From Athripsodes cinereus (taxonomy: Eukaryota; Arthropoda; Insecta; Trichoptera; Leptoceridae): a stretch of DNA of 64,000 nucleotides. Of this stretch, positions 11,880 to 21,545 are shown one piece after another. Position 1 is the first letter of the stretch. Each line of letters begins with the position of its first letter. The position numbers and the translations under genes were made by a program. The notes below the pieces were generated by a model. The model made no database searches and was not told the DNA's origin. It saw only the letters and a program-made list of their open reading frames with translations. The stretch spans positions 33,953,237-34,017,236 of the forward strand of contig OX388307.1 of NCBI GenBank assembly GCA_947579605.1, read 5' to 3'.

Positions 11880-12150
11880 ATGTACAGTATGGTTCAAAAA
11901 TCTATTATCATACTACTATACTATCATCCCACAAGTGGAATAGCCAGCAGATGTAACAAACCTGCAAGCCGTCCTCTCCGTGCCAACATGAAAATAACAT
12001 ATTCAGGATGGGTGGCAAACCTCATCGCAGAGTTTAAGATGTAAAACCTTTTATTTTTCGAGCACCTACTGCCTTCTACAAGACATTCGAAAACTTGTGG
12101 AAAAGATTGGGAGAACAATTCTTTTCCGGGTGCCCACGGAACAAAAATGG
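11880..12150 (-). repeat. Family H repeat, nearly complete
   Basis: On the minus strand it runs from a CCGTGGGCACCCGG region through TTTTCxxATGTCTTGTAGAAGG, CCACCCATCCTGAATATG, GGAGAGGACGGCTTGCAGG and CCACTTGTGGGATGA. One of the longest copies in the window. A short GTACAGTATGGTTCAAAAATC direct repeat (about 11853 and 11882) sits at its left edge. Confidence 0.82.
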
Positions 12151-12968
12151 GGGGCTGAATAATATTGAGAAATTAATTTGACCATTCATTTTCTTAGTTT
12201 CATTCTATCATACGTTTAAAACCGTTCATTTGCTTAAGAGTGGTGTTCAGTAATTTTCGTTTCCTCAGCAAATATTCTGTTCAAATATTTTTTTGCATCT
12301 GTCTCTGACAAACACAACACTTTCGTTGCTTGGTTTTTCACACTTTCATCAAAAGAAGAAAGAAAGCGCGTAAAACTTACGAAATTGAATTTATATCTGA
12401 ATAAGTTAGAATTTAAAAATACTGAGAGACGTCCCTGTCAAAAAAATGCACATTTTTAACCAGAAATTTGTACCAAATAATATTTAATGAAAATTAAAAG
12501 GAGAAGTTTATTTCGAACCACCCAATAAATCTGTGGTGGTATTGTAACCTGTGACTCGTTCTAGACCTGGGATAAATTATTATAAATTATATCTGTTATC
12601 TCATCGTAACATCGCCCAGTAAATACTACTCATTTCTAGCTGCAATTAATTTATACTAAGCATTGTTTTTATAATCCCGCAGTTATTACAACAATAATTA
12701 AAATCTGTTACGAAATCACAGCTACCTACTAGCTCTGCCATTTTGAAAATATTAGGTAAAATAATAATTATTGTGATTTTATGTAAGTGCATCACTATAC
12801 TTTTATTATAAATGACTCATTTTAATATCTCGAAAAAAAAACCTTAATTCCATTTTTAAGATAGGATGATAGAACAATCACTTAATGTTTTGGTTTAGAA
12901 ACAAAGAAAGTTGAATATTGAAGCTTTTTTTATAAGCCATCTATACCACCAACGTATTTCCCATAAAT

Positions 12969-13044
12969 GAAGACTATCATCGAATAAGGGTGAATGTCAT
13001 ACGAAGTTTCGTTTGACATTTACCCTTATTCGATAATAGCCTTC
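12969..13044. repeat. 76-nt near-perfect hairpin
   Basis: The arms 12969-13005 and 13008-13044 pair at 33 of 37 positions (one mismatch is a possible G-U), around the shared core CGAATAAGGGT, with a minimal loop. It could be a small fold-back element or a pre-miRNA-like stem. Confidence 0.8.
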
Positions 13045-13289
13045 AAAGAGAATGCACTGAATTGATGATGTCAAACATGTTGATGGGTGAATACTTACCT
13101 TTCATAGGATTCTCAATTTTAATGTCATATGAATAAATCCAAACAAAGTTTTGTACATTTATTTGAAATCCACTATTGAGATGATTCAAAATGTCAAAAA
13201 ATAATTACTGTTTGATTACATAACTCTCATAAATCACTCGATTGCGGGTGCATTGCCGTAAAATGAAATAAGAAGAAGAAGAAGATTAC

Positions 13290-13612
13290 ATAACTCTGTG
13301 CGCCGACGCACCCGGCAAAGATCCGTAATACAGGAGAGACGATGGTCCTGGCTGGGACATTTTCTGAGAATGCCCAATGATAGTTGGCCAAAAAGAGCAC
13401 TGTTCTTCCGTCCGCAAGGGTTCCATCGGCCAGGGCGTCCTTCTTTCACAATACACCGTTCCTATGACAAAGACATCAGAGCGCATGGAATGTCGTGGAA
13501 AGAGGTGACGCAATTGGCGCAGAGACACTCTGAATGGAGGAGGCTGGTTTCTGCCCTGTGCTCCCGACTCCGCTCCCGAGAGGAGCGTTGAGGGCGATGA
13601 ATGAATGACATA
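13290..13612 (+). pseudogene. LINE 3' end, family B
   Basis: An open frame ending SALCSRLRSREER-stop, with RRWSWLGHFLRMPNDSWPKR, GRPSFTIHRSYDKDI and SEWRRLVSAL. This is the C-terminal 'W-GH--RM' / 'GRP' / 'WR' region of a non-LTR reverse transcriptase with no start of its own, 5'-truncated. A (GAA)n stretch directly upstream (about 13268-13284) looks like the 3' tail of an earlier LINE insertion. Other family B copies: 23880-24060, 36530-36680, 41335-41480. Confidence 0.8.
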
Positions 13613-14112
13613 ACTCATATCTTGCAGTGAGTTTTTTTACAGTGGCCACTGGCCAATATTATTAATCATTGCAAAAGATATATTTTTAAAATGGTGATAA
13701 TTATATTGCATTCCAAATTATTAACTTTTTCATCCACGATTTCATTCATAGGTAAGTTTAATAAAACCATTATCCCATAAATGGTGCAATTACACAACAC
13801 ATACATAAACTTGTTACTTCATTTTCAAAATGTATTTCATATATCATGTCTAATCTCTTCATTGTTTTTATATATTGTATACAATGACAATGACTATGAA
13901 GCAATTACCGTGTGTGAACTTTGTGACATTAAAATTAATTAATTAATTAATTTACACCCACTGCTTCAGATCTAGACTATAGTTAAATTAATAAATGATA
14001 GCCCCTAGTATATACTTAAGCCATATTATTTTATTTGCCTACTTATAAATGTTTTACTGTAATCTACATAATAATATGTCTTCTCTTGAAAGCGCTGTGT
14101 TTGCTAATTTTT

Positions 14113-14480
14113 TATTTATTTATTTATTTATTCTTTACTGTACATTGATAACAAGCAAATTCACACAAAAATACATTTAAAACAAAGACAATCATACAAT
14201 CAATAGGTATACAGAGGGCGAGTTTATCGTAGAGGCGCGATTTCTTCCAACTAACACAATTTCATGAAACTTTCACATAAAGAAAATCTTAAAGAAAGGA
14301 AAGAGGAGGTAAAAAAGGAGAAGAATATGTAGGAAAAGGGACTAGGATACAGAAGACATATTTTGTGTGATAAAATGGTCCTTGACCGCCCGCTTGAAAG
14401 CTTGAAGAGTGGGGAGCAACCTTATCCTGGAAGGCAAACTATTCCTTTCAAGAAGACTTTCTTTCAATAAGCATATAGAC
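14113..14480 (-). repeat. Family F repeat, longer copy
   Basis: Starts with a TTTATTTATTTATT run, followed by GCGATTTCTTCCAACTAAC, GGAAAAGGGACTAGGATAC and CTTGACCGCCCGCTTGAAAG. The same order occurs at 62335-62600, so this is one family, probably a LINE 3' region. An ACTTTCTTTCAATAAG block is duplicated near the right end. Confidence 0.7.
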
Positions 14481-14574
14481 TTTCCTTATAGACTTTCTTT
14501 CAATAAGTATATGAAAAAGGATTACATTACCCTACACTTTTATATCTAAACTAGAAAAAGAATTGTTATAATAT

Positions 14575-14705
14575 ATTTTTTATTCACAATGATAGTCACT
14601 CAAATTCTTCTTTTCAAATACAAAATACAACTCGAAAATTTGCAGAAAAGACTTGGAGACCAAATCTTTAGCGGCTGCTCCACGGGACAAATAGGAATTT
14701 GGAAT
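14575..14705 (-). repeat. Family H repeat, 5' fragment
   Basis: Holds ACTCGAAAATTTGCAGAAAAG and TGCTCCACGGGAC, matching the CCGTGGAGCA / TTTTCGAGT end of family H on the minus strand. Confidence 0.65.
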
Positions 14706-14754
14706 TAAATCGATGTGAATAATTTACGATGTGAATTATCAAGAAAATATATTT

Positions 14755-14960
14755 GGCTGTGGATTGCTGCTCGGTGTCGTGGCCGTCCGAGGATCTAATG
14801 GCAAGATCATATCAACCAGATCCTACAGGACGATCACGTGTCGAGTTCTTTGAAGAGGAGAGCTTGTATTAGGTAATTGAATGACAGTGACGGAAGAGAA
14901 AGGTGTATGCAAAGATAGGAGAAAAAGGTGATTTCCTCACGAGGGAAGCGGCGTTATTGT
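14755..14960 (+). pseudogene. LINE 3' fragment (family A-like)
   Basis: The reading RGRPRI, stop, WQDHINQILQDDHV, then LKRRACIR follows the same block order as family A (RGRPRTTW, HVDQILKDGR, RRACMRNW). Stops interrupt it. It ends in a GTATGTATGTATG run. Confidence 0.65.
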
Positions 14961-15039
14961 ATGTATGTATGAATAATTTATCTAGAACGGCTTACGTCTA
15001 AAAGATGAAGAAAATTCATTCTTCTAAGCAAATGAAACC

Positions 15040-15250
15040 GGGCACGTGGTGCAACGGCTATCGCAGTCAACTTGCATCATCGAGGTCCTGGGTTCGATTC
15101 CCAGCTGGGTCGCGGAGTTTCGTAAGGAATTTTCGCAACCAGGGTTTGGAAGAGAACTGTCTCAGCTAAATTGAGACAGCACTGGTTGTCTGGAAGAAAT
15201 TACGTAAGTGATAAGTCCGCCAGCTATACCTACTGACATCTGTGTATAGA
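15040..15250 (+). mobile_element. SINE family 3 (tRNA-derived)
   Basis: The head GGGCACGTGGTGCAACGG (A-box region) is followed by GGTTCGATTCC at 15091-15101 (perfect pol III B box) and a body with a CTGTCTCAG/CTGAGACAG-like inverted pair. It is not a functional tRNA: there is no clear anticodon arm and the sequence continues into a SINE body. One copy only in this window. Confidence 0.75.
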
Positions 15251-15314
15251 AAAGATTTTTTCTAAATATTTTCAAATGAATCCAGCTTCCAACACTTGGT
15301 TGGGTCAAAAAGCC

Positions 15315-15628
15315 AATTCATTAAATTTCATTTCCAAATTCTTTGCATCTGTTAAAAATACAACACAGCACGTAGGTGTGCATTGGTCTAAACTATTTAT
15401 AAGCGTCTAATTAGGTACGTACCTACTCTAAAAATATCAACTATTAAGACTGATCATAATATCTCACGCATAATTCATTAAATTTCATTTCCAAATTCAT
15501 TGCATCTGTTAAAAATACAACACAGCACGTAAGTGTGCATTGGTCTTAGCTATTTATAAGCGTCTAATTAGGAACGTACCTACTCTAAAAATATCAACTA
15601 TTAAGACTGATCATAATATCTCACGCAT
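15315..15628. repeat. 157-bp tandem duplication (two units)
   Basis: Unit 1 is 15315-15471 and unit 2 is 15472-15628. They differ at only a few positions (for example CTTTGC/CATTGC, GTAGGTG/GTAAGTG, TAAACT/TTAGCT and GGTACG/GGAACG), so the duplication is recent. It starts AATTCATTAAATTTCATTTC. Confidence 0.93.
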
Positions 15629-15791
15629 AGATTTAAACAGGGAACATGGATAACAATAATAGGTATTATGGTCTATAGTAGATTTATGTACTAATGTGTA
15701 TGTGCAATGCGTGTGAGTGAAGCAAAGTAGTAGGAAAGTAAAAACTTAGTGATACTTTCATTCAATCTACAGTATTATTTATAGTATTATA

Positions 15792-15794
<3 letters not shown>

Positions 15795-15824
<30 letters not shown>
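15795..15824. repeat. (A)30 run
   Basis: Uninterrupted poly-A, possibly the tail of a retroposed sequence to its left; no parent identified. Confidence 0.9.
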
Positions 15825-15827
<3 letters not shown>

Positions 15828-15944
15828 ATTGACAATGTCATTATAAGACGAAAGACGTCTCTCTCACCGAATAAAACGCTTGTTTTGTTTATTTCGATAT
15901 GGAATTCTACTACCTAAACACTGACACGGTGAATTATTTTAATT

Positions 15945-16262
15945 CTTTTTGCACAACATCATCATATTACAGTGTTAACAAATCAATAAAAAAATTGTGA
16001 CGAGATTATCACTCTGAAGTGATTTCTTCCATAATCTTACCACGACACATTGACACATGCCTCACTAAAACAAGTACACCTATACAGAAATATACCAATA
16101 CATACTAATAGGAAAAAAAAAACAAAATTTTAAAATAATATTTGACACCCAACATGTAGTAAGGATTATGGATTGGAAAAAAGGGAGGGAGGCTTGGGAA
16201 CGGATACTGAGTAAGAAGGCAGCATTTTTGTGAATTCTATGCGAAGATGGAATATTGTTCCA
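15945..16262 (-). repeat. Family F repeat
   Basis: TTTTTGCACAACATCATCAT, GACGAGATTATCACT and GTGATTTCTTCC match the other family F copies; the right end has GGCAGCATTTTTGTGAATTC and ATTGTTCCAACAACGAGC. Confidence 0.65.
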
Positions 16263-16291
16263 ACAACGAGCTACATAAACTGAGAATCGAA

Positions 16292-16475
16292 GGTGTTCAA
16301 AAAAACAAAGACATTTAACATCTTAAATTCAGAAATAAGGTTTGCCACCCATCCTGAATGTCTTGAATTTTTGTTGGCATGAAAAGACAGCGTGTATGTT
16401 GCAGCTGGTCTATGTTGCTGCTGACTACCCCACTTGTGGGATATCCCGTGATAATAAAGTAGTAGTAGTAGCGGT
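16292..16475 (+). repeat. Family H repeat with (GTA)n tail
   Basis: TGCCACCCATCCTGAATGTC, AAAAGACAGCGTGTATGTTG, CCCCACTTGTGGGATAT and a trailing AAGTAGTAGTAG. It shows the 3' end of the family, with the trinucleotide tail. Confidence 0.85.
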
Positions 16476-16831
16476 ATTAACTGGAAAATTTGAAACTGCA
16501 ACTTTAGTAAAAAACAAAAACAAATTGGTACACATAAGATATATGTAATATCATGCATCTGTTTTGTAGTTAAACATGAACTTTCATATATTTTCTTTAT
16601 TGATGTTGTACCAATGCAATCTAAATCCGGCAACACAATGCATTATGCATAATAGATGTGTGGCTTCCATCACTTAAACAGTAACCGAGTACCTAGTAGA
16701 TTTGGGTACATAATACCTACATAGTAACATGTGTTACAAAATAATCAAATAATAACATTTGGTTTATCTCCCATATTTATGAAATCTACCTATATGTATA
16801 TAGTATGTACCAACAATCTAATTCATGTTAC

Positions 16832-16917
16832 CTTTGTTGAAGAATTGTGATAAGTTCCTTGCACATCACACTGCCTTCCTTCACTATGCTTTTCAGTGTT
16901 GCAAAGTTGTCTTGTTC
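16832..16917 (-). CDS. F-BAR (nostrin-like) gene, first visible exon
   Basis: An 86-bp minus-strand exon between a TTGTTACAG acceptor and a CAAAG/GTAACA donor. In phase 0 it reads EQDNFATLKSIVKEGSVMCK and then ELITILQQR, open throughout, leaving in phase 2 into the exon at 7260-7400. 'G-x-x-x-CK-x-[VL]-x-x-[VI]-LQQRA' is the N-terminal helix signature of the nostrin F-BAR domain (human: 'NGENFCKQVTSVLQQRANLE'). No start codon is present, so at least one more exon lies upstream (right). The symbol rests on remembered family similarity, not a search. Confidence 0.87.
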
Positions 16918-17319
16918 CTGTAACAAATGAAACAATATCTAATTTAGTACAAGTTTTATTTATTTTATTTATTTATTTATTTATAATAATAAACGGCTGA
17001 ACCAGCCTTTACAGCCTTTACAGCCTTTACTTTTATTTATTCTGAGTTTAAGGTATTTGATAATCTATCCAATAGCAGATAATTAGAGTAACATAAGACC
17101 ACTCTTTTGATAAAAAACATATCTCAGTATCTACACACTTATAATAAGCCACTACCCCAGACTTGCTTTTTTGGAGACACTGGAAATTCATAAAAATCTT
17201 TATACTATCAACGCAGTGGTGAACAAGAGCGTAACTTCAAATTTGCCCCTTCTTACACAGTTTCCAATTCGGAGAAGTCATCATCCCCCGCATAAAGGCA
17301 ACCATTAGCACATAGGTCA

Positions 17320-17455
17320 ATAGATTAGTCAAATATTGCGCTTGAGAATGACAGGATACCTGTTGAAACCTTGGTCGCGCGTAGAATAAATTTTTAGTGG
17401 TATTAGTAAAATTTTGTGACTCCAAACATTCGTAATAATGTTTAGAAACTACCAC
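17320..17455 (+). repeat. LINE-like relic, pair of 18480-18560
   Basis: AGTCAAATATT, CTGTTGAAACCTTGGTCGCG and TAGTGGTATTAG find counterparts at 18487-18560 (AGTCAAATATT, TTGTTGAGACCTTGCCACGC). Presumed fragments of one element. Confidence 0.5.
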
Positions 17456-17699
17456 AACGTTACCACCAAATCAATAAATATTAACATTAATACTTTAATT
17501 ATAACTAAATAGGTTTAATGACGACAAAGTGTGCTTAAAGTAGAAAGTTGTGGAAGATCGAAGGGGAGATCTTTGACAAAGAATGAAACGAAAAAGGCTG
17601 AAAAAAATAAAGAATGTGCTTCACAATAAAATGTAATAACTATTAACTTTTATTCCCAATCCAATGATTGGTCATTTTATGATGTGTGGGAACTGCCCC

Positions 17700-17795
17700 A
17701 GGAGAAGTAATACTCGTACAATAAACTGGGTTGATAGAATCGCTTCATCGGTGGCTAACCGCAACATATCAAAGCCAGCAGCAGCACAGCAAATC
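17700..17795 (+). pseudogene. LINE C-terminal fragment
   Basis: The frame WVDRIASSVANRNISKPAAA, then a stop, fits the 'RW-D-I' region that follows the R-GRP block in LINE reverse transcriptases. Short and isolated. Confidence 0.45.
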
Positions 17796-18479
17796 TAGCT
17801 GATCAGTGATCGGTGAACTGGTCAGCAGCCAATGGAACAAACAATATCGATTACATATTGCAACATAACATATGTAATAAATATTATTATATTATTATAT
17901 ACAATGATAATACATCTGAGAACCAATGTTACCAGTACACGCGTGAGAGGTGTACAACCTTTGAGAAATGTATGTATGTATATCATAATATGAAACCAGA
18001 ATACATACGTACTTATAAATACATGTATTATCTACTAGAAAAAAGATGTGAATATTTTGAAACAACGATTTTTTATATATTTATTTATTTATTCAATTTG
18101 AAGGTAATTTTGACAAAAAATAACTAATCAACTACCCACTGTTACCCATTTATAGAACAAACAAATACTTATGCACGTTTTGATTCTACTTTTTCTTACA
18201 TAAACTAAATAAAATATAATTGATGAAACTTCCAAAAATCCCAAATTAACTGAAATGCCAGCAAAATTTACGTAATTAATTTATTAAGTAAAAATTATTA
18301 GGTTGATTTAAGACAACTTTATTAAATATTATAATTGAGTGCTTTGGCGGTATTTTTAAAAGATTAAAAATGAGGAAGTGTGTAATCAAAAAAGTATAAG
18401 AAATGAACAAAGTACTTTTTTCAATTAAAATAAACTTCGCATTTCCAAATTATGTTAAGGATTTTGTTATTTGCAAGAA

Positions 18480-18670
18480 CGATTCAGTCAAATATTAAGT
18501 TATGAAATGGCACGATCCTTGTTGAGACCTTGCCACGCGTAAGGTAATATTTAATAGCCATACGAAATGCTTTTTTTAGTCTTAAAGCTTCAAAAATTCT
18601 TTATTCGACTTCCAGGCTTTTTAAGAGGGACCTCAAGACCTACTTCTTCAAACTTTTTTATGAACTGTGA
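18480..18670 (+). pseudogene. Jockey/CR1-like LINE C-terminus
   Basis: The reading STSRLFKRDLKTYFFKLFYE followed by TGA at about 18667 is the typical terminal block of jockey/CR1 reverse transcriptases ('FKR-LK--L'). The upstream part matches the relic at 17320-17455. Confidence 0.6.
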
Positions 18671-19534
18671 CTGTTGTGTATATTGCATTATTTTATTATT
18701 ATTTCTGACGCGGATACATATGTATTATCATGTATCTGAGATTATGTGTTATAATGTTTTTGTATTAAAATTTAAATTCTTGACACAGACAACTTTGTTG
18801 AAGATAGAACATTATCATGTACAGCGTCCTCGAGGTGCTATGGCACAAAGATGGCGCTTTAAATACTCTCCGTTTATTATTAATATTATGTTATTCAGTT
18901 TTCTTCGTTTAAATTTACAAGAAGATTTTTTTTATTGTGTTAATATCATTCACAAGCTAATTTTACTGTGTTTTATTTTTAAAATTTAAAATTAAATGTA
19001 TGACAATGGGCAAGTAGGTACATACTCATTTTGTTTTAATTAATGTATATGCATCTCAAAACAGCAATCAACATTAAATTCACCATGATACAAAATTCCT
19101 TGCGTAATAAACAAGGAGGATCGAACGGCACAGCTTCCTACCTTACCTTTGTGTTTGTTTTTATTTAAATAACATATATTGATATAATTATTATCTAACA
19201 CAAAGTAAACGCATTTAATAGCGAGGTTGACGTGAGAAATAGACTGTTATGTATTAAATAAAATCTTCTCATTAAATAGATAACATTATAATGTGCTATT
19301 TAAAACATCATTGCATCTAATGACTTGATTGGCATCATCAACGAATGTTTGTCATTCCAAGTATACGCTTGGGAAAAATACGTAGATAAAAAAAAAACAT
19401 CGGAATCAAATGATTGCGAAGAATAATTATGAAGGAATATCACAGAAAAGAACTTGCAATATTTATATATACAGCAGACATTATAAGCACATAAACAATC
19501 CGAAATAAAACAATAATTTACTAAACTATAATAT

Positions 19535-19870
19535 ACTCTCACGCCGTGTCCCAAGCGGGGTAGGCAGAGAGAATGTAACGCCAAACAGATCTATCTTTAC
19601 ACACTTTCCTTGCTTCCTCCACATTCATACAGTTTCTCATACACGCACGTCGGTTCCTATTACTCAACACGCGGCCGTCCTTGAGAATTTGATCCACGTG
19701 GTCCTAGGACGCCCGCGCTTCCTCACACCCTTTCTTTCAGACAAGTATATCCTCTTTGTCATTCTTACCTCGTTCATTCGTTCAACTTGTCCAAACCACC
19801 GTAGTTTATTCACGCGCATTCTGTCCACAACACTCTTCTTGCATCCGCTCATTCATCTTATATCCTCGTT
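19535..19870 (-). pseudogene. LINE 3' end, family A
   Basis: On the minus strand: MSGCKKSVVDRMRVNKLRWF, GQVERMNEVRMTKRIYLSER, GVRKRGRPRTTW, then a frameshift. The end CACGCCGTGTCCCAAG (plus strand) encodes the family's terminal DTA-stop. A better copy is at 60535-60996. Confidence 0.82.
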
Positions 19871-20320
19871 CTTCTCAACGATCAACGATAAAACAATGCA
19901 TGTGTATATTATTGACAAAGTCTTTAAGTTGAAGTAGCAATGGATATGTTTGCTTAAAGCAAAAGATGTCGGATGGACGACGTAGTTACAAGAATGAAAA
20001 TCATGAGAGAATAAGGAAACATAGGAAAATTCCTAAATATATGAGCGGACGATATTATTGATAAAGTCATTGGAAAAAGTGTAGATATTCGTGTTGCTTA
20101 GTAAAAAAAAAATAGAAAAGATTTGAAGAAGCTTATTGATATTCAGCAGTAGAGAGACGAGAGTTGGGTGTAAAATTCATTAGATTTTGTGCTATCGAGT
20201 TAATACGTATACTATATAAAACATTTCTTCAATTGCACCTTCAAATACTTCCGGACATATTCCATACAATATCATCACATTCAAACATTATTTGACTTGA
20301 GGAAATGAGACACTATACAC

Positions 20321-20984
20321 CTGGGGTCGTTGACAAACCGTACTTTGCGATCGACTACTGGCGAACTTTTCGACAATCTAACTACATTAAGGGTTTTCCC
20401 ACCACTTTCCCCTGGATGTTTTAAGAGCTGAGCTCCTATATCATCCAGACTCAACGAAACAAAAGAAAAATTAAAAGAGAAGGCTCAGGATTTGCCTTAT
20501 GGGCTCCCCCCCGACAAAATCCTCCCCTAAACTACAACCCTTAATGTCCCTTGAAGGAGATACTCACTACAAGGCACTACTCACTACTACAATATTCTTA
20601 CAAACTATATTCTTACAGTTACGTATTGCTACGTACTAAAATTCTTAACACTAAAGACAACACTTTACAGCTTATTATCTAAGTAGTAGAGTATTCAAGA
20701 CAATAATAATAAATGCTTACCAATCATACCCACCACTGCCAAACACGAAATTTCTTCCTTACTGAATTTGAAAGAAACAAAGAAAGGGAAAGAAACACAT
20801 TAAACTTCCAAGGGTAGAGTATGAGAGGGGAAGCAAATAAGCAATTGATCAAAAAAAGAAAAGAAAAAAAATGACAAAACCAATCTAATTACAATCTGTC
20901 CGTGTAATTATGTGTTATTGTTGAGGCTATTGTCGAAAATTCGTTTGAAGTTGATCGCAAAGTACGGTTTGTCTACAGTCCCTG
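20321..20984. mobile_element. Non-autonomous DNA transposon with about 46-bp terminal inverted repeats
   Basis: GACAAACCGTACTTTGCGAT at 20332 recurs inverted, ending at 20973; similarity extends inward through TTTTCGACAAT and, less well, outward to CTGGGG / CCCTG. A second nested inverted pair (ACATTAAGGGTT at 20384, AACCCTTAATGT at 20536) lies inside. There is no transposase and no clear target duplication, so the superfamily is undetermined. Confidence 0.78.
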
Positions 20985-21329
20985 ATTATATTTTCTTATT
21001 AAGTTAGGTACCCATCCACTGTATATCAGTGGCGGGACTAGACTTTTCGTAGTGTGATTCAATTTATAAAATGAAAACCACACCACTGCAGTCAACAGCT
21101 ATTAAACATAATATTATTTACAGATGAACATGTTACATGTCTCACCTTTTTAATTTTAATTATTACATAAATGTCCCATTGTTTTGATTTTATTTAGTTT
21201 CACACGATGAACCAATACAAGATTTATTTCATTTCTTGTTTTTTTCATAGATTATTCAATAAAAATAGCAATAGTAATTGGTTGACCTGGGAACTCCGGA
21301 ACTATCGAATTTTTTTTTTTTACATTTCA

Positions 21330-21545
21330 CACAGATCGAGCTAGTCCCAAACTAAGATGAATCTTGTATTATGGGTACTAACGCGACGATACGCACATAT
21401 ACAATGCACTAAACACATATACATGTAACACCCAGACCCAGGACAATTTGAAAAAGGTCATTCCTCAATCTGCCCTGGCCGGGAATCGAACCCGGGACCT
21501 CGTGACTTAAAGGCAAGAGCGTTACCTCCGCGCCACACCGGCCGA
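21330..21545 (-). mobile_element. SINE family 1 (tRNA-derived), copy 2
   Basis: The minus-strand head GCCGGTGTGGCGCGGAGGTA has an intact B box GGTTCGATTCC at about 21483-21493, the cleanest of the three copies. The body matches 7430-7675. A run of T at 21310-21320 abuts the 3' end, as expected for a poly-A tail on the minus strand. Confidence 0.9.

Larger units (their letters stand above)
7401..16831 (-). other. Large repeat-filled intron of the F-BAR gene (9.4 kb)
   Basis: Bounded by a GTAACA donor after 16832 and a TTTCAG acceptor before 7400. I found no host exon inside; it holds SINEs, LINE ends, family H repeats, a Harbinger relic, a hairpin and a 157-bp tandem duplication, listed separately. 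Confidence 0.7.

Noticed and set aside
15040..15115. Possible tRNA gene
   Set aside because: It has A- and B-box-like sequences but no clean cloverleaf, and it continues into a SINE body, so it is annotated as a SINE head.
18567..18989. 140-codon open frame (plus)
   Set aside because: It runs in a different frame from the recognisable LINE C-terminus it overlaps and is hydrophobic and low-complexity.
19100..19160. Strong donor-like CAAAG/GTAAGG on the minus strand as a possible first-exon end
   Set aside because: The preceding sequence has no sustained ATG-initiated frame; it could only be a 5' UTR exon, for which there is no evidence.
21480..21545. Possible tRNA gene on the minus strand
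   Set aside because: The same head and body recur at 7430 and 47335; it is a tRNA-derived SINE.
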